Part shown: one piece after another, positions 30,813 through 38,475 of the stretch
How positions within the stretch are numbered: position 1 is the stretch's first letter
Layout: every line of letters starts with the position of its first letter
The notes under the pieces: model-generated
Database searches by the model: none
What the model was told of the DNA's origin: nothing
Seen by the model: the letters and a program-made list of their open reading frames with translations, nothing else
DNA from: Streptomyces katrae
GTDB taxonomy: Bacteria; Actinomycetota; Actinomycetes; Streptomycetales; Streptomycetaceae
NCBI RefSeq assembly: GCF_002028425.1
Contig: NZ_CP020042.1
Span: 3,224,001-3,288,000, forward strand
Reading direction: 5' to 3'
Length of the DNA: 64,000 bases
Translations under genes and position numbers: made by a program

Positions 30813-33620
30813 TCAGAGCAGTCCGTCCCACATCTGCTCCAGCAGCACCGACCACCAGCTCTCCGGCGACGCCAGCGCCGCACTGTCGAGCCCCGCCAGA
30901 TTCGCCTGGAAATCGACCGTCCAGCGCCCGGCCTGTTCCGGCGTCAGATGCTGCCGCAGCCGCCACATCTGACCCAGCATCGCCAGCGACCGCGCGAACT
31001 GCGGCAGGCTCGAATTGACGAACTGCGGCGGCACGGGCGCCCCACCCGGACCACCCTCCACCGGCACCGCCACGATGTGGGCCGTCCCGTACTGCACGCA
31101 CAGCGCCTTGCCGAAGTCACTGCCGATCACCAGGTACGAACCCGCGTCCGACGCCGGCTGCACCTGCCGCTGCGCCGCCAGCTCGGCCAGCGTCGGCACC
31201 GGCTGCCCCGGCACGGCCTGCGCCCAGAAGAACGGCCCGAAATCGACCGGCAGACCCGCCCACATCAGGGTCTGCGCCACGATCTCCGGCACACCCTGGC
31301 GCGACACCGCCCGCTGGTCGAACCGGAACACGCCCTGCGGCCCGAACGCCCCCGCGAGCTCCTGCGCGATGGCGTCCATCGGGATCGCCGGCTGGAGCGG
31401 CACCTGCGGCAGCGGCGCCCGCACCGGCGCCGGACGCGCCGGACCGTCCGCCACCTGGTGCAGCTCGCCCTGATGGGTGAGCAGGTGCCGCATGCCCTGC
31501 TGGCGTCCCGCGTGGTCGGTCCCGTACGGGGCCACGCTCGTGATCCGCACCTGCGGCCAGGTCTCCCGGATCATCCGCGCGCAGTAGCCGCCGGGCAGCT
31601 CACAGGAGGCCAGCTCGGTGTGCAGCTCCAGCACCTGCTGCGGCGGCACGTTCATCGCACGGAGCTCGTAGAGGATCTGCCACTCGGGGTGCGGGGTACC
31701 GGGCGCCGAGCGGCGGATGAGCTGCTGCTCGGAGCCGTCGGGCGCACGGTAGCGGAGCACGGCCTGGTAGCCCGGGCCGACCGTGGGCACGCCGGACGGG
31801 GCGGCCGGCGGCTGCCCCGCAGGCCCGCCGGGCGGCGCGGAGGGCGGCCCGGGCGGCGCAACGGTGCCGGGCCCGGCCAGCATCGTCGCGGCGTGCTGCA
31901 TCCCACCCCCGGGCGCGCCGGGAGCCCCGGGCGCGCCGGGAGCCCCGGGCGCACCAGGAGCACCGGGCGGCCCCGGCGGGGCGGGCGGCTGCACGACGGC
32001 CGGACCGGCCAGCATCGTGGCGGCGTGGTCGAGCCCACCCCCGAGCGAACCACCGGCCCCGCCGGGCGCACCCGGAGCACCGGGAGGCGCGGGCGGAGCC
32101 ACCGGCGCACCCGGAGGCCCGGGCGGCTGGGGCGGCTGCACGACGGCCGGACCCGCGAGCATCGTCGCGGCATGCTGAAGCCCGCCCCCGGGCGCACCCG
32201 GAGGCGCGGGCGCGGCGGGAGCACCGGGAGGCGCGGGCGGCGCACCGGGGGGCCCGGGCGGCTGCGGCGGCTGCACGACCGCGGGGCCGGCCAGCATCGT
32301 GGCGGCGTGGTCGAGCCCGCCCCCGAGCGAACCGGAACCAGGAGCAGCCGGAGCCCCCGGCGGCGCGGGAGGCGGCACCGGTGCACCGGGCGGCGCGGGA
32401 GGCCCGGGAGGCGGAACGGTCCCCGGCCCGGCCAGCATCGTCGCGGCGTACGCCCCACCCCCGGACGCACCGGGCGCGGAAGGCGCACCGGGCGCGGAAG
32501 GCGCACCAACGGGCGCAGGCGGAACGGACGGCCCGGACGGCGCCGAACCCCCAGCCGCACCAGGCCCACCCGGAGCATCCGGCACACCCGGAGCAGCCGG
32601 AGCAGCCGGAGCAGCCGGCACACCCGGAGCGCCCGGAGCGCCCGGAGCAGCCGGCACACCCGGCACACCCGGAGCGCCCGGAGCAGCCGGCACACCCGGC
32701 ACACCCGGAGCACCAGCCGGAACCGGCGGGACCGCCGGAACCGGGCCGCCACCGCCCTGCGGCACCCCGCCCGCCGGGGCGTCGGCGATGTCCGCAGCAG
32801 CCGCACCCGCGGCGGCCGCACCCAGCCCCAGCGCCGGAGCGATCGCGGTCTTCGGCAGCTGGCTCCCACCCGGCATCAGCGTGGTCCTGGCCTCCGCAGA
32901 CGCCCCGGCGGACCCCGGGGCGTCATCCAGGTCGGAACCCGACAGCGCCGGCGCGAACACCGTCGCGGGCAGCGGTACGGAGCCGTCGTCGGCGCCCGGG
33001 TTCACATCGGTCCCGGCCCACGGCGTGGCCCCGGCCGGCACCCCGTCGTTCGCGGTCGGCTCGTGCGCAACCTCGCCCTCACGCCGCAACGGCACCACAT
33101 CCGGCGCACCGGAACCGGCACCGAAGCCAGCGCCCTCCGAACCGGCACCGGCCCCGGAGGCACCCGAACCAGCCCCCGCAACCACCCCGGCCCCGGCCCC
33201 AGACCGAGACCCGGAACCGGCCCCCGCCCCGGCCCCCGCCGGCGGAATCCCCGCCCGGTCCGCGGCCTCCTGCAGCCACTCCGGCGGGCTCAGCATGAAC
33301 GACGTCTGCTCCGAATCGATCCGCGGCGGCGGAACCGAAGCCTCCGCAGCCGCCGCGGCAGCCGCCCCGTACTCCTCCTCGTACCGCCGGATCACCTCAC
33401 CCACCGGCAGCCCCGGCCACAGCGTCACCTCACCGCTGTCCCGCGCGATGACCAGCCGCTGCCGGCCACCACCCGACACCGGACCCCCGGCCCGGTCCTC
33501 CGCCCACACCACGAAGCCCAGCCCGAACTCCCGCACCCGCACCTCACGGTGCTGGTACCCGGGCACGTCCCCGTTGATCCACTCCTCGGCGCGCTCCTGC
33601 GCCTGCGCGAACGTCACCAC
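30813..33620 (-). CDS. Multi-domain toxin/immunity-like protein: deaminase-like plus SUKH-4
   Basis: This 935-residue cytoplasmic-looking protein has four parts. The N-terminal ~80 residues (VTFAQAQERAEEWINGDVPG ... LVIARDSGEVTLWPGLPVGE) resemble the YrhB/Imm35 immunity fold. A ~530-residue linker very rich in Pro, Gly and Ala contains repeated HAATMLAGP motifs. A deaminase-like domain (about 620-725) has HTE at 667-669 and cysteines at 673 and 680. The C-terminal ~190 residues match the SUKH-4 immunity family (SYLVIGSDFGKALCVQYGTA ... QFVNSSLPQFARSLAMLGQM). No signal peptide is present. GTG at 33620 or 33617 is the start, 7 bp after the WHH-SUKH gene. Domain calls other than SUKH-4 are tentative. 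Confidence 0.8.
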   Translation of the reverse strand: MVTFAQAQERAEEWINGDVPGYQHREVRVREFGLGFVVWAEDRAGGPVSGGGRQRLVIARDSGEVTLWPGLPVGEVIRRYEEEYGAAAAAAAEASVPPPRIDSEQTSFMLSPPEWLQEAADRAGIPPAGAGAGAGSGSRSGAGAGVVAGAGSGASGAGAGSEGAGFGAGSGAPDVVPLRREGEVAHEPTANDGVPAGATPWAGTDVNPGADDGSVPLPATVFAPALSGSDLDDAPGSAGASAEARTTLMPGGSQLPKTAIAPALGLGAAAAGAAAADIADAPAGGVPQGGGGPVPAVPPVPAGAPGVPGVPAAPGAPGVPGVPAAPGAPGAPGVPAAPAAPAAPGVPDAPGGPGAAGGSAPSGPSVPPAPVGAPSAPGAPSAPGASGGGAYAATMLAGPGTVPPPGPPAPPGAPVPPPAPPGAPAAPGSGSLGGGLDHAATMLAGPAVVQPPQPPGPPGAPPAPPGAPAAPAPPGAPGGGLQHAATMLAGPAVVQPPQPPGPPGAPVAPPAPPGAPGAPGGAGGSLGGGLDHAATMLAGPAVVQPPAPPGPPGAPGAPGAPGAPGAPGAPGGGMQHAATMLAGPGTVAPPGPPSAPPGGPAGQPPAAPSGVPTVGPGYQAVLRYRAPDGSEQQLIRRSAPGTPHPEWQILYELRAMNVPPQQVLELHTELASCELPGGYCARMIRETWPQVRITSVAPYGTDHAGRQQGMRHLLTHQGELHQVADGPARPAPVRAPLPQVPLQPAIPMDAIAQELAGAFGPQGVFRFDQRAVSRQGVPEIVAQTLMWAGLPVDFGPFFWAQAVPGQPVPTLAELAAQRQVQPASDAGSYLVIGSDFGKALCVQYGTAHIVAVPVEGGPGGAPVPPQFVNSSLPQFARSLAMLGQMWRLRQHLTPEQAGRWTVDFQANLAGLDSAALASPESWWSVLLEQMWDGLL
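31875..32450 (-). repeat. In-frame coding repeats with HAATMLAGP core
   Basis: Within the SUKH-4 gene, five units of variable length (about 90-130 bp) encode (H/Y)AATMLAGP followed by Pro/Gly-rich spacers, such as AVVQPPQPPGPPGAP. The conserved core in a disordered linker looks like a multivalent binding or phosphorylation (Thr) motif. The repeats also make the region prone to copy-number change. Confidence 0.75.
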
Positions 33621-33627
33621 GACGCGC

Positions 33628-34641
33628 TCACCCCTCACCCATGCCGGTGCCAGCCACCGGAACCGACCCCGACACTGCAACCGAGCGCGCGAATCCGCCG
33701 TCCACCATCAGACCGGCCACCGTCTCCAGCTCCGGCGGGTTCCCCGCCAACCGCTCCAGGAAGGCATCGAAATCGGCACCGCACGGCAGCAACAGCCGCT
33801 CCACGCGCTCCTGCACCGACCAGCCGTCCCGGTCGCGCGCGTCGTCGTACGGGGAGAACCAGACGGAACCGACCTGATCCCCCCGCACCTTCACCGCGAG
33901 CAGCCCGCCCTGCACGAAGGCCACGCACAGGTAGTCCTTCGTCAGGTGGTCCCGCAGACACTTGTTGATGTAGACGAGGTCGTTGACCGCCGCCTCCTCA
34001 CGCACCGTGAAGAACGGCTGGTCCACCAGCATCCCCAGCTCCACGAACAGCCCCGCGCCCACCGGCGCGCACCCGCCCGCCGCCTTCAGGAACGAGCGGT
34101 ACGCCTCCGGAAGCCGGTACCCCAGATCCTCCTCGACGCCCTGGACCTGCGACTCCGACACCGACACCAGGGTCTTCGGCAGCCCCAGGTGCACCGGCCG
34201 CACCTCCTGCAACGGCCGCCCGCCACGCTTCTCGTGGTCCACCGGAGCCGTCGCCAGACCCGCGTGATGCCGCAGCAGCGCCTTCACCTCGACCGGGACC
34301 AGCTCCATCCGCCGCGAACCCGCCACGTGGTGCCACGTCCAGCCGTGCGGCGTCGCCACCGGCCCGACCGTGTCCCACAGCGGATGGCCCGCCGCACGCA
34401 TCGCCGCGTTCGCGGACACGCAGTCCGTCAGCCGCAGCTCATCCGCGCCGAACCCCTCCGGCGGCTCGGCGATCTCCACCGCCGCACGCGCGTACCGCGA
34501 GAAGTCGGGATGGCCGTCCCCGTCCATCCGCACGCCGTGGGGATGCCGAGCGGCCCGGACCGGGTCCGGGAAATGCACGACCTGCCCCGAGTACGCGGCG
34601 TTGGGTGGCACGGCCTGCTGCCCGAGCCGACCTGTCGTCAT
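33628..34641 (-). CDS. WHH nuclease-like domain fused to SUKH (SMI1/KNR4) domain
   Basis: The 337-residue protein combines two domains normally found as toxin and antidote. Residues about 35-130 match the WHH clade of HNH/Endonuclease VII toxins: GHPDFSRYARAAVEI, then GWTWHHVAGSRRMELVPVEV with the WHH at 103-105, and LLRHHAGLA. Residues about 163-310 are a SUKH (SMI1/KNR4) domain beginning VSESQVQGVEEDLGYRLPEA. No export signal is seen. In polymorphic toxin systems SUKH proteins neutralise nucleases, so here the antidote may be held in cis. It is the first gene of the operon with SUKH-4 (7-bp gap). Confidence 0.85.
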   Translation of the reverse strand: MTTGRLGQQAVPPNAAYSGQVVHFPDPVRAARHPHGVRMDGDGHPDFSRYARAAVEIAEPPEGFGADELRLTDCVSANAAMRAAGHPLWDTVGPVATPHGWTWHHVAGSRRMELVPVEVKALLRHHAGLATAPVDHEKRGGRPLQEVRPVHLGLPKTLVSVSESQVQGVEEDLGYRLPEAYRSFLKAAGGCAPVGAGLFVELGMLVDQPFFTVREEAAVNDLVYINKCLRDHLTKDYLCVAFVQGGLLAVKVRGDQVGSVWFSPYDDARDRDGWSVQERVERLLLPCGADFDAFLERLAGNPPELETVAGLMVDGGFARSVAVSGSVPVAGTGMGEG

Positions 34642-34757
34642 GGTGGTGGCCCCCTGCTGGATCTGGCTGGTTCACCACAGCCTATGTGCTCCGGCAAGAC
34701 CCCTGGCCGCCCCCGACCCCAGCAGGGGCGCACGGGGCAGGAACATCCGAATTGATA

Positions 34758-34767
34758 CGAATATTCG
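34758..34767. promoter_or_regulatory. AT-rich palindrome in the divergent SUKH promoter region
   Basis: The 229-bp divergent gap 34642-34870 includes the palindrome CGAATATTCG in an unusually AT-rich patch, and a TTGACA (34795-34800) facing the YwqJ gene. These may mark an operator and a -35 element, though no good -10 was seen. The gap encodes nothing. Confidence 0.4.
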
Positions 34768-34870
34768 ACCCCGCTTCCACGCGACAGCGGACATTTGACA
34801 GGCTGTCCCCGCAGCACGGGGGCGTGAGCGACAGCGGCCACCACCGCCGCCACGGGAGGGAAGAGGGACC

Positions 34871-35443
34871 ATGCAGACAGCGACCACGCACACGGCGGGC
34901 ACGGCGAGCACGCAGCACGCGGCACCCCGCACGGACCGCGGGCAGCACACCGACACCGGCCCCGCCGGCGACCCCCGCCTGCGCTGGAGCACCGCCGCGG
35001 GCCCCCACACCCCGCCCGTACTGCGCTTCCGCCGCGACGGCATCCTGCCCACCGTCGCCGCCGCCCTCTCCGTACGCGGCGAAACCCTCACCGGCACCGC
35101 CGGCAAGGGCGACCAGCCACCCGTACTGCACCCCCTCGTCCAGGACTTCCTCGACACCCTCACCAGCGGCCAGCGGGAACGCTTCACCGGCCGCTGTCCC
35201 GAGGCGATACTCCTCTCCCGCCACCTCACCACCGTCGAAGGCGCCCGCAGCAGACGCGCCTCCCGCAAACCCCTCACCGCGAGCGAAGCCCGCCGCGCCC
35301 TGAAACACTCCAAGATCACTGCCCGCCGCATCCGCGAGGACGGCGACCCCCTCCACGGCAGCTACGCACCCCCCTGCCGCTCCTGCGACGCGCTCCTCAA
35401 CCACTTCGGCGTCCGACCCGTCGACCTCACCCAGCCCGAGTAG
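34871..35443 (+). CDS. YwqJ-type putative deaminase
   Basis: This 190-residue protein carries the zinc-deaminase signature of the YwqJ family: a CxE at 109-111 (TGRCPEAILLSRHL) replacing the usual HxE, and PCxxC at 168-172 (YAPPCRSCDALLNHFGV). The fold is of the nucleic-acid deaminase type used by polymorphic toxins. The N-terminal 35 residues are a disordered Thr/Ala/His stretch, and no secretion signal is present. The SUKH-3 gene follows after 5 bp, the usual toxin-immunity order. A substrate (nucleotide or nucleic acid) is predicted from the family only. Confidence 0.87.
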   Translation: MQTATTHTAGTASTQHAAPRTDRGQHTDTGPAGDPRLRWSTAAGPHTPPVLRFRRDGILPTVAAALSVRGETLTGTAGKGDQPPVLHPLVQDFLDTLTSGQRERFTGRCPEAILLSRHLTTVEGARSRRASRKPLTASEARRALKHSKITARRIREDGDPLHGSYAPPCRSCDALLNHFGVRPVDLTQPE

Positions 35444-35448
35444 CCACC

Positions 35449-36015
35449 ATGACCGCCTCCTCAGCCTCCTCAGCCACCTCGGCCGCACCGGCCGCACCGG
35501 CCTCCTCGCCCGCACCGGCCTCCTACGGCCGCTCCTCCGCCAACCGCTTCCCCGTCGGCGTCGACGCGGCCCTGCGCACCGCCGGCTGGGAACCCGGCCG
35601 CTGGGACATCAAGCAAGCCGAATACTGGGCCGACGCCCTCCGCGACCACACCACCCCCGCCGGCCACCGCCACACCGTCTTCCCCGCGGCCGTCGAAGCC
35701 TGGGCCGAATTCGGCGGCCTCACCATCGCCGCCCCCGGACCCGGCCGCCAGATAGCCCCCACCCCGGTCCGCCTCGACCCCCTGACCGGCCTCCACCTCG
35801 CCCGCACCTTCGCCGACCTCGGACGGGCCCTGTCCACCGAGCTCTGCCCCCTCGGCTCCGACACCACCGGCGGCGCCCACCTCGCCATCGACCGCGAAGG
35901 CCGCACCTACCTCGTCGACCACACCGGCGACTGGTACCTCGGCGCCACCCTCGACGAGGCCCTCACCCTCCTCCTCACCGGCCTCCAGCCCGCCCGCCTC
36001 ACCACCGAAGCCTGA
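35449..36015 (+). CDS. SUKH-3 immunity-family protein
   Basis: This 188-residue protein has a disordered Ala/Ser/Pro N-terminus (about 1-28) and a full SUKH-3 domain: RFPVGVDAALRTAGWEPGRW, then AVEAWAEFGGLTIAAPGPGR, and LDPLTGLHLARTFADLGRAL ending at GDWYLGATLDEALTLLLTGL. SUKH-3 is a known immunity partner for deaminase toxins. It starts 5 bp after the YwqJ stop, which indicates coexpression and probable direct binding. It is convergent with the histidine kinase. Confidence 0.9.
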   Translation: MTASSASSATSAAPAAPASSPAPASYGRSSANRFPVGVDAALRTAGWEPGRWDIKQAEYWADALRDHTTPAGHRHTVFPAAVEAWAEFGGLTIAAPGPGRQIAPTPVRLDPLTGLHLARTFADLGRALSTELCPLGSDTTGGAHLAIDREGRTYLVDHTGDWYLGATLDEALTLLLTGLQPARLTTEA

Positions 36016-36033
36016 CCACACCCGGGGGCGGGA

Positions 36034-37287
36034 CTACCGGAACGGCAACACCGCCGACACCTTGAACCCGCCCCCGTCCGTCGGCCCCGACACGAACACC
36101 CCGCCCAGCCCCAGCACCCGCTCCCGCATCCCCACCAGACCGTTCCCCCCACTGGGCAGATCGGCCCCCCGCGCCTCCCCCTCACACGGCCCGTTCTCCA
36201 CCTGCATCGCCACCTCCCCCTCCCGGTGCGCCAGCCGGACGACGACCCGCGCACCCGGAGCGTGCTTGTGGCAGTTCGTCAACGCCTCCTGCACCACCCG
36301 GAACGCCGTCTGCTCCACCTCCGCCGGATACACCCCCCGCTCCCCCTGCACCACCACCTCCACGCTCATCCCCGCCGCCCGCGACTGCCCCACGAGCACC
36401 TCCAGCTCCGCCAGCGAAGGCCCCTCCTCGGCCACCGCCGCCACCGGCGCCGCCACGGCAGCCACCGCCCGCACCGGCTTCTCCGACGCCCGCAGCACCC
36501 CCAGCATCTCCCGCAGCTCCGTCAACGCCTGGCGCCCCATGTCACCCACCAGCGCCGCGTTCCGCACCGCCTTCTCCGGGTCCTTCCCCGCCACCGCCTG
36601 CAACGCCGCCGCATGCACCACCATCAGCGACACCCGGTGCGCCACCACGTCGTGCATCTCCCGCGCGATCCGCGTCCGCTCCTCCTGACGCGCCCACTCC
36701 GCCCGCTCCTCCGCCCGGTCCGCCAGCAGCGACAGCTCCCGCTCCAGCGAATCCGCCCGCTCCTGCAGGCTCTCCATCAACCGCCGCCGCGCCCCCACGT
36801 ACAGCCCGAGCAGCACCGGCGGCACGGTCAGCGCCACCGCCATGAACGCGGACAGCACGAAGACCAGGGCGCCCTCCCCGTCCACGTCCCCCCGGGTCCG
36901 CACGTACGTGACGACGAGCGTCCCCGCCAGGGCCATCGACGCCAGCGTGGCCGTGATCCGCCGCGGCACCTCACAGGCGGCCAGCGTGTACAGCCCCAGC
37001 ACCCCGAGCAGGAACCCCATCGCCGCCGGCGTCACGGCGATCCCCACCAGCACCACGGCGACCGGCCACCGCCGCCGCAGCACCAGCACGGACCCCACGA
37101 CCACCCCGAACACCACCCCGAGCAGCACCGGCAGCCCGGCCTCGCGCGCGAACGGAACCCCCTCCACCGCACACTCCGCGGCCGAAACCACCCCCAGCCC
37201 CACATCGAGCACGGCCCCCCGCCGCCGCTCCCACCACCACGGCCCGTCCCGCCCGGCCCCGTCGCGCTCTTCCCCCGTACTGGTCAT
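36034..37287 (-). CDS. NarL-class sensor histidine kinase, no adjacent regulator
   Basis: This 417-residue kinase has five or six N-terminal membrane helices (about 25-165) with short loops. A coiled coil follows (about 168-200), then a HisKA_3 dimerisation domain with H212 in IAREMHDVVAHRVSLMVVHA. The HATPase domain begins about 300 with the N-box FRVVQEALTNCHKHAPGARV and the G-box GNGLVGMRERVLGLGG. Such kinases normally sit next to a LuxR-type response regulator, but neither neighbour is one. I took ATG at 37287; upstream residues in frame are non-coding. The signal sensed is unknown. Confidence 0.92.
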   Translation of the reverse strand: MTSTGEERDGAGRDGPWWWERRRGAVLDVGLGVVSAAECAVEGVPFAREAGLPVLLGVVFGVVVGSVLVLRRRWPVAVVLVGIAVTPAAMGFLLGVLGLYTLAACEVPRRITATLASMALAGTLVVTYVRTRGDVDGEGALVFVLSAFMAVALTVPPVLLGLYVGARRRLMESLQERADSLERELSLLADRAEERAEWARQEERTRIAREMHDVVAHRVSLMVVHAAALQAVAGKDPEKAVRNAALVGDMGRQALTELREMLGVLRASEKPVRAVAAVAAPVAAVAEEGPSLAELEVLVGQSRAAGMSVEVVVQGERGVYPAEVEQTAFRVVQEALTNCHKHAPGARVVVRLAHREGEVAMQVENGPCEGEARGADLPSGGNGLVGMRERVLGLGGVFVSGPTDGGGFKVSAVLPFR

Positions 37288-37417
37288 GCCGCCAGCGTAC
37301 GCAGCGCCCCCAGCACGGGCGCGAACGGAATTCCGGCGAACGCGGGGTAATCGCACGCACGAATGAATCGCCCGCGATCCGAGACCTGAATCCCACATTC
37401 CGGACCAACCTGACCCC

Positions 37418-38287
37418 ATGAGCAAATACGCCGACTTCGAGGGCCTCCGCACCCAGGCCGTGACCCTCCGCCGCGAAGGCCTCAGCCGCCGCCAGATCCG
37501 CGACCGGCTCCAGGTCTTCAACGGGGAGATCCTGAACCGGCTCCTCCAAGGCGAGCCGCCGCCGCAATGGACGAAGCGCCCGAACGCGAAGGACGACCTC
37601 CGCGACCACGCCAGGGAACTCCGCCGCCAAGGCATGACCTACGACCAGATACAGGCCGAACTGGGCTGCTCGAAGAGCTCGATCTCCCTCTGGGTCCGGG
37701 ACCTGCCGAAGGTGGATCACCGCTCCCCCGCGGAACAGGGCCGGGATGCCGCACGCAAGCGGTGGGCCCACGAAAGCCCGCGCCGCGAAGCGGCTCGCGA
37801 CGCGGCCGTCGAGGCCGCAAGGGCGGAGGTCGGGCCACTCAGCGACCGCGACCTGTTCATCGCCGGAGTCGCCCTCTACTGGGCGGAAGGCAGCAAGAGC
37901 AAGCCGTACCGGCGCGACGAGAGCGTCACGTTCATCAACAGCGATCCGGGCGTCATCCGCGTCTACCTGGCGTGGCTCACCCTCATGGGCATCCCGCGCG
38001 AGCGGTTGCGCTTCCGCGTGATGATCCACGAAACGGCAGACGTCTCCGGCGCGGAGCTGTACTGGTCGGAGCTGGTCGGGGTGGACCGGTCGCAGTTGCA
38101 GAAGACGACACTCAAGAAGCACAACCCGAAGACCGTCAGGAAGAACACCGGTCCGGAATACCGAGGATGCCTGGTCGTCCGTGTGTCCGCCGGTTGCGAC
38201 TTGTACCGTCGCATTGAGGGCGCATGGTGCGGCATAGTAGGGGCGTCCAACCCGAACCGGGAAGATCGAATGTCCGGTTTGGAGTGA
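37418..38287 (+). CDS. HTH protein with LAGLIDADG-like C-terminal domain
   Basis: This 289-residue protein has two helix-turn-helix-like segments (about 12-45 with GLSRRQIRDRL, and 62-96 with GMTYDQIQAELGCSKSSIS). A C-terminal domain (about 146-275) begins FIAGVALYWAEGSKSK and contains TFINSDPGVIRVYLAWLTLM and YRGCLVVRVSAGCDLYRRIE. The AG...AEG pattern recalls LAGLIDADG homing endonucleases, though only one such motif is clear and catalysis is unproven. The gene ends 7 bp before tRNA-Gln. I do not recognise a named family; the domain reading is tentative. Confidence 0.7.
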   Translation: MSKYADFEGLRTQAVTLRREGLSRRQIRDRLQVFNGEILNRLLQGEPPPQWTKRPNAKDDLRDHARELRRQGMTYDQIQAELGCSKSSISLWVRDLPKVDHRSPAEQGRDAARKRWAHESPRREAARDAAVEAARAEVGPLSDRDLFIAGVALYWAEGSKSKPYRRDESVTFINSDPGVIRVYLAWLTLMGIPRERLRFRVMIHETADVSGAELYWSELVGVDRSQLQKTTLKKHNPKTVRKNTGPEYRGCLVVRVSAGCDLYRRIEGAWCGIVGASNPNREDRMSGLE

Positions 38288-38294
38288 TTTGCCA

Positions 38295-38366
38295 TCCCCT
38301 GTGGTGTAATCGGCAGCACTGGGACCTTTGGAGTCCTATGTCCGGGTTCGAGTCCTGGCAGGGGAG
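38295..38366 (+). tRNA. tRNA-Gln (anticodon TTG)
   Basis: A complete 72-nt cloverleaf fits. The acceptor stem TCCCCTG pairs with CAGGGGA, the anticodon loop reads CTTTGGA, and the T-arm has GTTCGAGTC. The anticodon is TTG, reading CAA and CAG by wobble. The discriminator is G, and CCA is not encoded. It lies in the gap before glmU, with an HTH gene abutting its 5' side. Confidence 0.95.
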
Positions 38367-38378
38367 CAAAGCCGCGTT

Positions 38379-38406
38379 CGGGTCCTGACCTCAAGGTCGG
38401 GACCCG
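38379..38406 (+). terminator. Hairpin after tRNA-Gln
   Basis: A 12-nt left arm (CGGGTCCTGACC, 38379-38390) and matching right arm (GGTCGGGACCCG, 38395-38406) form a stem with one mismatch and a TCAA loop, 12 bp past the tRNA. It probably ends the tRNA transcript before glmU. Confidence 0.7.
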
Positions 38407-38475
38407 GCCTCGTTTCCGACCCGTGACCCCCCGCTATCCTTCACGGGTCCACCCCCGAAGCCGAAGGGCACACCC

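Noticed and set aside
30948..33968. Long Arg/His-rich plus-strand frame opposite the SUKH-4 gene
   Set aside because: It is generated by the Pro/Gly repeats of the real gene on the other strand and shows no domain.
30813..36015. Prophage or integrated plasmid carrying the toxin/immunity cluster
   Set aside because: No integrase, att repeats, replication genes or codon-usage shift was seen; flanks are core genes.
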